Shown here piece by piece: positions 1 through 4,983 of a stretch of DNA of 6,397 nucleotides. Under the pieces are notes generated by a model, which was not told the DNA's origin, did not search any database, and worked only from the letters and a program-made list of their open reading frames with translations. The stretch comes from an uncultured Sphingomonas sp. (GTDB lineage Bacteria > Pseudomonadota > Alphaproteobacteria > Sphingomonadales > Sphingomonadaceae). Numbering within the stretch: position 1 is the stretch's first letter; each line of letters starts with the position of its first letter. The stretch covers positions 1 to 6,397 of the forward strand of contig CAMPJH010000092.1 in NCBI GenBank assembly GCA_946886845.1, written 5' to 3'. A program made the position numbers and the translations under genes.

Positions 1-2
1 TC

Positions 3-413
3 TGGTGGCCGGGCCGAAGCTATGTCTCGTGTGACGGCAGTTACGCAGTGAACACCGGCCCCTGGGTGCGCGAGGGGGGCAAATCGGTCGGCTATTTCAC
101 GACGGTGTGGCAGCGCCAGCCCGGCGGCGGCTGGAAATGGACCTACGACGGCGGCGACAATCTAGACACTCCCCGCGCCGAGGGGGGTGACATCGAGGAA
201 GTCCGGGCCGTGTGTGGCGGACAGCCGCCCCCGGCACCGACTCCCGAGCTCGACCCAGGAGTGAAATATACATCGGGGGAGAGCGCCGACGGCACGCTTC
301 GCTGGACCTGGTCGGTCGCGCCGGACGGAAGCCGCAGCTTCCGCGCCTGGCTCTGGACCCTCGAGGGCATGCAACGCGTAATCGACGACCAGGTCGCGGC
401 ACCGCCGAGATGA
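3..413 (+). CDS. NTF2/SnoaL-like small protein, 5'-truncated by window edge
   Basis: The reading frame is open from the first complete codon (position 3) to TGA at 411-413, giving 136 visible residues. An internal GTG at 48 is unlikely to be the start, because the residues before it (WWPGRSYVSCDGSYA) run smoothly into the conserved-looking core, so the true start lies left of the window. The visible part begins with aromatic, beta-rich segments (NTGPW, GYFTTVWQRQ, GGWKWTYDGG) that look like the last strands of an NTF2-like / SnoaL / DUF4440-type cone fold. A proline-rich linker (PPPAPTPELDPG) follows, then a second beta-rich piece (TLRWTWSVAPDGSRSFRAWL) ending in VIDDQVAAPPR. Any signal peptide would be in the missing N-terminus. 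No catalytic residues can be assigned. The stop overlaps the marC start by four bases (ATGA, 410-413), so the two genes are probably cotranscribed and translationally coupled. The fold is inferred from pattern only; function is unknown. Confidence 0.75.
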   Translation, partial: WWPGRSYVSCDGSYAVNTGPWVREGGKSVGYFTTVWQRQPGGGWKWTYDGGDNLDTPRAEGGDIEEVRAVCGGQPPPAPTPELDPGVKYTSGESADGTLRWTWSVAPDGSRSFRAWLWTLEGMQRVIDDQVAAPPR

Positions 414-1039
414 TCGAGCTGTTCGGATCCGCGCTCGTCACCTTCCTGGTGATCATCGATCCGCCCGGCTGCGCGCCGATCTTCGCCAGCCTGACTCGCG
501 GCGCGTCGGCGGCCGATCGCCGGGCGATGGCGATCCGCTCGTCGATCATCGCCTGGGCGATCCTGATGTTCTTCGCGCTGCTCGGCCGGCCGATGCTGAA
601 CGCGCTCGGGATCAGCCTAGCCAGCTTCCGGATCGCCGGCGGAATCCTGCTGTTCTACATCGCCGTCGAGATGATCTTCGAGCGCCGCACCCAGCGGCGC
701 GAGGACCGCGCCCAGGCGATCGAAGGCACGCCCGAAGCCGACGACATCAGCGTCTTTCCGATGGCGATTCCGATGATTGCCGGCCCCGGCTCGATTGCCA
801 GCGCGATGCTGTGGGTGTCGCGCGCCGAAACCCCGATTCACATCGTCGTCGTCCTCGCCGCGATCACCGTCGTCATCCTGCTGACCATGGCCACTTTGCT
901 CGCTGCCGGTCCGCTGATGCGCCTCATCGGCCTCAAGGTCGAAACCGTGATCACCCGGATCCTCGGCGTGATTCTCGCCGCGCTCGCGTCTCAATTCGTC
1001 ATCGACGGGCTACGCCAGAGCTTCCCGGCGCTCGGCTAG
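410..1039 (+). CDS. MarC family integral inner-membrane protein
   Basis: This encodes a 209-residue polytopic protein of normal MarC-family length (about 200-220) with about six predicted membrane helices. Family hallmarks are visible: IDPPGCAPIF at residues 16-25 in the first helix, FRIAGGILLFYIAVEM at 73-88, the second-half motif FPMAIPMIAGPGSIASAM at 116-133 mirroring the first, and the closing ITRILGVILAALASQFVIDG at 181-200. A charged cytoplasmic loop (ERRTQRREDRAQ, 91-102) separates the two halves. The start is the ATG at 410, inside the ATGA overlap with the upstream gene; there is no clear Shine-Dalgarno motif, so coupling is likely. Frame extension further upstream only reads through the preceding gene. 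MarC proteins were once linked to multiple antibiotic resistance, but that role was not upheld and their substrate is unknown, so no transport function is claimed. The stop TAG (1037-1039) overlaps the stop of the convergent gene. Confidence 0.93.
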   Translation: MIELFGSALVTFLVIIDPPGCAPIFASLTRGASAADRRAMAIRSSIIAWAILMFFALLGRPMLNALGISLASFRIAGGILLFYIAVEMIFERRTQRREDRAQAIEGTPEADDISVFPMAIPMIAGPGSIASAMLWVSRAETPIHIVVVLAAITVVILLTMATLLAAGPLMRLIGLKVETVITRILGVILAALASQFVIDGLRQSFPALG

Positions 1040-2835
1040 CGCGCAATTCTCCACAGCTTGAACGGCGAGTCGGCCGGTAGCGGGACCGGGGTCAGCCAGC
1101 CGGGCACCTGGCCCCTGGTAAGCTGGCCGTAAAAGCCTTCCTTGGCTTCGGAGAGGAAGATCGTCGTCGTCGACGAGTTCGGGCAGGTCAGCAGGTAATC
1201 GGCGCGATATTTGGCGAAAATCCGCCGCGCCTCCTCTGCGCTGCCGCGGAACGCCTTCATCACGTCGGCGATCTGCTCGCCGTTGCGGTGGTACGGCCCC
1301 ATGATCGCGTTGTGATGGGTAAGCGTGATCAGCCTCGGAGAGTAATCGAGGAAGGTGAACACCGTCCCTTTCGGCTGCTGCGCGATCGGCCGGTAGGCGA
1401 CGATGAAGTTGCACAGGCGATTGGCCTTCTCGATTTCGACCTCGCGCGGGGTCGGCACTTTAGCCGGCGCCAGCTTGAGGCCGAGCGGGACGAGCGCGCC
1501 GAAACCGACCAGCGCGACCGCGACCACGCCGAGCGTGCGCACCCAGGAGCGCTTGCTTCGGTCGAACGCCGGCGCCAGCAACCACACTACCGCGGTCGCT
1601 CCGACCACCGCCAGCAGCTGCGCCGCGGGCCCGGTGCGGGTCTGCCACAACAAGAGCAACATCGCGACCATCCCCGGCACCGCGACCGCGATCGTCCGGC
1701 GCAGCAGGTCGCGGTCCCCGCGGTTCCGCCAGCCAAGCAGTCCCCAGCCGATCATTGCGGTGACCGGCAGTGCCAGGATCAGCGTCGTCATCTGCCAGCC
1801 GTGGCGATAGATCGGGCGCGCCTCGCGAACATGGCTCAGCCAAAGATCGTCCACCTCGGGCGACACGCCCTCGAGCCGGGTCAGGCAGTGCGGCCAGGCC
1901 ATAGCGTGGAACGCGGCGACAACGATCCCCGCGCCAACGGCCAGCGCCAGCCGCACGCGCCAGTCGCCTGGGGTCCGCCAGGCGAGGCCGACGAGAAGCG
2001 CGCTGCCGAGCAATGCGTTCGACAGCCACACCGGCGACAGCGCGTCGCAGACGGCGATCCGATTGGCGTAGGAAGCGAACAGCAGGAAGGCCAATGCCGT
2101 CCCGCCGCCGAGGCTGACCGCATAAGCCAGCAGCCGGCGGCGCTGGTCAGCGTCGGCTACCCAGAACAGCACCGTCGCCGCGCCCGCCAGCGCCAAATAG
2201 ATGACCATCTCCAGCCCGATCGCCAGCGACAGCGCGCTCGACACTCCGAGCGTCAGACCGCCGCGCACGCGCTTCGGGTCGGCAAGGCCGGCAATGCTGA
2301 CCGACAGCAGCGCCAGCTGCCAGCCGTGATGGTCGAGTCGCTCCGGCATGAACATGCTGTTGGTGAGGCCCGCGACGATCATCGCGATGATCGGCAGCAG
2401 GAAGGCGCGCCGGTCGATCAGCCGCCGGGCCGTCAGCGCGACTCCGAACAACAGGACCAAATAGGGCAGCATCGGCGCGACCGCGGCGGCGATCCGCTCG
2501 GCATCGGCGCCGCCGACCAACGGCCGCAACAGCAAAATCAGTGCGGCCAGCGGCAGGTCGACCAGGCGGCTCCAGTGCATGTTGGCGCCGAAAGGCGGGT
2601 TGAGCCGATATTGCCTGAGGTCGAACCAGTCCTGGCCGTTGAGCAGAGCGCGCACCTGCATCATGCGCATATTGTCGTCGGTGTCGCCGAGCGCGAAGGC
2701 GTGGATGTTCGACCAGCGGACGAACACGAACCAGGCGCAGAACGCCAGCCAGGCGGCGACGGTAATGAGTTTCCAGTGCCGTTCGAGGAGCGCCAGGATG
2801 CGCTCGATCGGCAGGTCGTCCTTGCGCTTTAGCAT
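1036..2835 (-). CDS. Polytopic membrane protein, probable GT-C (STT3-like) glycosyltransferase
   Basis: This is a 599-residue protein with about 11-13 hydrophobic helices between residues 22 and 453 and a soluble C-terminal domain (about 460-599) that would lie in the periplasm. The first large loop carries an acidic motif GDTDDNMR (50-57), then a QYRLNPPFGANMHWSRLVD stretch (75-93) leading into the next helix. This resembles the first outer loop of GT-C enzymes of the STT3/PglB/AglB type (acidic motif, proline-rich stretch, W-x-P/R-L then a helix). A second polar motif, ERLDHHGWQLALL (165-177), falls where such enzymes carry their second metal-binding DxD/DxH motif. The C-terminal domain includes LDYSPRLITLTHHNAIMGPYHRN (partly: residues 496-518). 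The start ATG at 2835 gives a basic N-terminus (MLKRKDD) before helix 1, and a weak GAAAG precedes it. It probably transfers a lipid-linked sugar or oligosaccharide on the periplasmic side; donor and acceptor are unknown. It diverges from the gtrA-like gene and converges on marC. The GT-C class is an inference from motif layout; a polymerase- or ligase-like role is possible. Confidence 0.85.
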   Translation of the reverse strand: MLKRKDDLPIERILALLERHWKLITVAAWLAFCAWFVFVRWSNIHAFALGDTDDNMRMMQVRALLNGQDWFDLRQYRLNPPFGANMHWSRLVDLPLAALILLLRPLVGGADAERIAAAVAPMLPYLVLLFGVALTARRLIDRRAFLLPIIAMIVAGLTNSMFMPERLDHHGWQLALLSVSIAGLADPKRVRGGLTLGVSSALSLAIGLEMVIYLALAGAATVLFWVADADQRRRLLAYAVSLGGGTALAFLLFASYANRIAVCDALSPVWLSNALLGSALLVGLAWRTPGDWRVRLALAVGAGIVVAAFHAMAWPHCLTRLEGVSPEVDDLWLSHVREARPIYRHGWQMTTLILALPVTAMIGWGLLGWRNRGDRDLLRRTIAVAVPGMVAMLLLLWQTRTGPAAQLLAVVGATAVVWLLAPAFDRSKRSWVRTLGVVAVALVGFGALVPLGLKLAPAKVPTPREVEIEKANRLCNFIVAYRPIAQQPKGTVFTFLDYSPRLITLTHHNAIMGPYHRNGEQIADVMKAFRGSAEEARRIFAKYRADYLLTCPNSSTTTIFLSEAKEGFYGQLTRGQVPGWLTPVPLPADSPFKLWRIAR

Positions 2836-2897
2836 CTTTCGCGCTGTAGCCGGTGGAAGGTAAAGAACAAGCAGCGTTGGGCTGCAGCGGAATTCCC
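2836..2897. promoter_or_regulatory. Short divergent intergenic region with weak promoter candidates
   Basis: This 62-base gap is the only space between two divergent genes, so it should hold both promoters or their distal parts. On the minus strand TTGTTC (complement of 2865-2870), a 16-base spacer and TACAGC (complement of 2843-2848) would start transcription almost at the ATG at 2835, implying a very short leader. On the plus strand TTGCGC (2822-2827), 17 bases and TGTAGC (2845-2850) would start near 2857, downstream of the GTG at 2853 and so in favour of the TTG start at 2898. Two abutting 8-base palindromes, GCTGCAGC (2881-2888) and GGAATTCC (2889-2896), sit just before that TTG. All matches are weak; only the divergent arrangement is firm. 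Confidence 0.3.
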
Positions 2898-3305
2898 TTG
2901 ATCAACACTCTCGACCCCGACCGCCGCGTCGTCCTCGGCCAGCTGGTCCGCTTCATCATCACCGGGGCGTTCGTCACCGCGCTCGGAGTTGGCGTTTATG
3001 CGCTGGTCGCGCTGGTCCTGAAATGGCACCCGCAGCTCGGCAACCTGCTCGCTTATCTGACGGCAATGGCGACCGGCTATGTGATGCATTCGAGCTGGAG
3101 CTTCCGCGGCCATGGCGGCGAGCGCACCCATTCGACCAAGCTCCGGTTCGTCGTCGTTTCGCTGATCAGCTACGCCCTCAACAGTTTCTGGGTATGGCTG
3201 CTGTTCAGCCACCTCGATCTCGGCCGGGCGGCGCCGATCGTGCCGATGCTGTTCGTCACGCCGGTAGTCACCTTCCTGCTCAACCGCCATTGGGTTTTCC
3301 GCTGA
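2898..3305 (+). CDS. GtrA family membrane protein (putative polyprenyl-P-sugar flippase component)
   Basis: This encodes a small protein of 135 residues (from TTG at 2898) with four predicted membrane helices and the usual GtrA order. LVRFIITGAFVTALGVGVYA forms helix 1, GNLLAYLTAMATGYVMHSSW helix 2 followed by the family-like SWSFRGH, then VVVSLISYALNSFWVWLLF, and a last helix ending in FLLNRHWVFR. The family normally has about 120-150 residues. The frame is open up to a GTG at 2853 (150 residues), but the added 15 residues (EGKEQAALGCSGIP) are not typical, whereas TTG at 2898 gives MINTLDPDRRVVLGQ, which leads directly into helix 1 and has a weak GCGGAA five bases upstream. I prefer 2898; the start is uncertain. 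GtrA proteins are known from O-antigen glucosylation and related pathways, where they are thought to move undecaprenyl-phosphate-linked sugars across the inner membrane. The stop overlaps the methyltransferase start (TGATG), so the two are a coupled pair. Confidence 0.88.
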   Translation: MINTLDPDRRVVLGQLVRFIITGAFVTALGVGVYALVALVLKWHPQLGNLLAYLTAMATGYVMHSSWSFRGHGGERTHSTKLRFVVVSLISYALNSFWVWLLFSHLDLGRAAPIVPMLFVTPVVTFLLNRHWVFR

Positions 3306-4033
3306 TGGAGCGCGTCGTCTACGACCGCATGGCCGAGCTCGACGAGCTTCACTGGTGGTACAAGGCGCGACGCCGGGTGCTTCAGGCGCTGATCGAGCGA
3401 AAGGTCCAGCCGCCGGCGGACGCTCAGGTTCTCGAGGTTGGTTGCGGCACCGGCCACAATCTCAAGATGCTCGAAGGCTTCGGTTCGGTCGACGCGATCG
3501 AGGTCGACGCCGAAGCGCGCTCGGTCGCCGAGAAACGGCTCGGGCGGGCGGTGTCCGCCTCGCCCTTGCCCGAGCTCGACGGCATCGGCCGCCGCCATTA
3601 CGATTTGGTCGCGGCTCTCGACGTGGTCGAACATATTCCCGACGACCGAGCGACAGTCGACGCGCTCGCTTCCTGCCTCAAGCCGGGCGGCAAATTGCTC
3701 GTCACAGTTCCGGCGCATCAGTGGATGTGGTCCGCCCACGACGAGCTCAACCATCATTTGAGACGCTATTCGAAGGTAGGCCTGACCAAACTCATTGACG
3801 GCTCGCCGTTGCGGCTCGAGGCGATCGGCTATTTCAACAGCCTGCTGTTCCCGCTGGCGGTCGGCGCGCGCCTCGCCTCGAAGGTCACTGGCCGCGGCGG
3901 CGATGACGACGCGCTTCCGCCAAGGCCGGTCAACTATCTGTTCGAGCGGGTCTTTGCTGCCGAGCGGCGCTTGATCGGGAGGGTGCCGCTGCCGCCCGGG
4001 CTGTCGCTGTTCGCGGTCGCATCCGCGACCTGA
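3305..4033 (+). CDS. Class I SAM-dependent methyltransferase
   Basis: This is a 242-residue Rossmann-fold methyltransferase. Motif I is VLEVGCGTG (42-50) for SAM binding, the acidic end of strand 2 is in AIEVDAEA (64-71), motif post-I/II is YDLVAALDVVEHIPD (99-113), and LKPGGKLLVTVPAH (125-138) is the usual strand-5 region. An N-terminal HWWYKARRR segment (16-24) and the HHLRRYS motif (150-156) recur in methyltransferases of surface-polysaccharide loci. A hydrophobic stretch YFNSLLFPLAVGARLASKV (176-194) may contact the membrane. The end, PLPPGLSLFAVA, looks like a natural C-terminus. The ATG at 3305 shares its A with the TGA of the upstream GtrA-like gene; there is no Shine-Dalgarno motif, so reinitiation after gtrA translation is likely. 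The acceptor cannot be read from sequence; a sugar, polyprenyl-linked intermediate or other lipid is plausible from context. The last 100 bases are antisense to the glycosyltransferase gene from the right. Confidence 0.9.
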   Translation: MERVVYDRMAELDELHWWYKARRRVLQALIERKVQPPADAQVLEVGCGTGHNLKMLEGFGSVDAIEVDAEARSVAEKRLGRAVSASPLPELDGIGRRHYDLVAALDVVEHIPDDRATVDALASCLKPGGKLLVTVPAHQWMWSAHDELNHHLRRYSKVGLTKLIDGSPLRLEAIGYFNSLLFPLAVGARLASKVTGRGGDDDALPPRPVNYLFERVFAAERRLIGRVPLPPGLSLFAVASAT

Positions 4034-4983
4034 CCGAGCGTTCCGGAGCGGCGGCCGCCGCCTTCGATATCCTGGACGATGTAGAGCGGGCGCCGCTTCG
4101 ATTCGTTGTATAGCCGGCCGATATATTCGCCCATCAGCGCCAAAACGAACATCTGCACGGCGCCGACCACGACCACGACCAGCATCAGCGACGTCCAGCC
4201 GGGCACGCTCTTCCCGGCGCTCCACGCGTAAAGCAAATAAGCGACGATCAGCACCGATCCGACCGACAGCGCCAGCCCGGCGTGGCTGGCGAGCTTCAGC
4301 GGCGCCGACGAGAAGCCGGTCAGCGCATCGAGCGCGAACCGGACCATCTTGCGGAACGGATATTTGGTCTCGCCGGCGAACCGCACGTCGCGGTCGTAGA
4401 GGAACGGCACCTGCCTGAAACCAATCCACGCCACCATGCCGCGGATGAACCGCGCCTGCTCCGGCATCGCCAGCAGCACGTCGAGGGCGCGGCGGCTCAT
4501 CAGCCGAAAATCACCGGCATCGAGCGGGATGTCGACGTCTGTGGCGCGCGCCAGCAGCCGGTAGAAGCCGTGCGCGGTGGCGCGCTTGAAGGCGGTTTCG
4601 CCGGATCGGCTCTTGCGGACCCCATAGACGACGTCGGCATCCTCGCGCCGCATCGTCGCGACCATGTCGGCGAGCAGCTCCGGCGGATCCTGGAGGTCGG
4701 CGTCGATGATCAGGATGGTGTCGCCGCGGCACAGGTCGAGCCCGGCGGTCAGCGCCAGCTGGTGGCCGTGATTGCGCGACAGGTTGATCGCGACGACGTG
4801 CGGGTCGGCGGCGGCGAGCCTGCGCATTTCGGGCCAGCTCGAATCGGTCGAGCCGTCGTTGACCAGGACGATCTCATAGTCCTCGCCGGCGGTCGTCCGG
4901 GCGGCGCCGGTCAGCCGCATGTGCAAGGCCGGCAGGCAGGCTTCCTCGTTGAAGCAGGGAACGACGATCGACAGGCGGCTCAT
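3934..4983 (-). CDS. GtrB/DPMS-like polyprenyl-phosphate glycosyltransferase (GT2)
   Basis: This is a 349-residue family 2 glycosyltransferase of the GtrB / ArnC / dolichyl-phosphate mannose synthase type. The N-terminal GT-A domain shows VPCFNEE (8-14), NDGSTDSSW (42-50), the metal-binding DADLQDPPE (94-102), DAGDFRLMSRR (155-165), RGMVAWIGF (181-189) and RFAGETKYPF (201-210). Two helices follow (about 234-254 and 264-286) and then GEYIGRLYNESKRRPLYIV (285-303), where this family usually ends. The enzyme is expected to move a sugar from a nucleotide donor to a polyprenyl phosphate at the cytoplasmic face; which sugar is unknown. The frame is open to 5244, but the ATG at 4983 begins directly before the first strand (MSRLSIVVPCFNEE) and lies in an ATGA overlap with the upstream membrane-protein gene, implying an operon. 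A basic, Gly/Ser-rich tail of about 40 residues follows the usual end; residues 318-349 are coded antisense to the methyltransferase gene, suggesting stop loss. Confidence 0.93.
   Translation of the reverse strand: MSRLSIVVPCFNEEACLPALHMRLTGAARTTAGEDYEIVLVNDGSTDSSWPEMRRLAAADPHVVAINLSRNHGHQLALTAGLDLCRGDTILIIDADLQDPPELLADMVATMRREDADVVYGVRKSRSGETAFKRATAHGFYRLLARATDVDIPLDAGDFRLMSRRALDVLLAMPEQARFIRGMVAWIGFRQVPFLYDRDVRFAGETKYPFRKMVRFALDALTGFSSAPLKLASHAGLALSVGSVLIVAYLLYAWSAGKSVPGWTSLMLVVVVVGAVQMFVLALMGEYIGRLYNESKRRPLYIVQDIEGGGRRSGTLGQVADATANSDSPGGSGTLPIKRRSAAKTRSNR

Noticed and set aside
1288..2832. 514-codon open frame on the plus strand, antisense to the STT3-like gene
   Set aside because: It is rich in R, Q, H, D and P, with no recognisable domain. 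This is the expected shadow of a Leu/Ala-rich membrane protein in GC-rich DNA, and the minus-strand frame has clear helices and motifs.
2881..2896. Adjacent PstI and EcoRI sites resembling a vector polylinker
   Set aside because: The spacing differs from common polylinkers and normal chromosomal coding sequence continues on both sides, so a cloning artefact is not supported.
4048..4061. Perfect 14-base palindrome GCGGCGGCCGCCGC, 14 bases after the methyltransferase stop, considered as a terminator
   Set aside because: No T-run follows, it lies inside the glycosyltransferase coding sequence (Gly-Arg-rich tail), and such palindromes are common by chance in GC-rich DNA.
3170..4429. 419-codon open frame on the minus strand across the methyltransferase and the glycosyltransferase 3' end
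   Set aside because: It has shadow composition (Arg/Asp/Gln-rich, no domain), while both real genes it overlaps have full family motifs.
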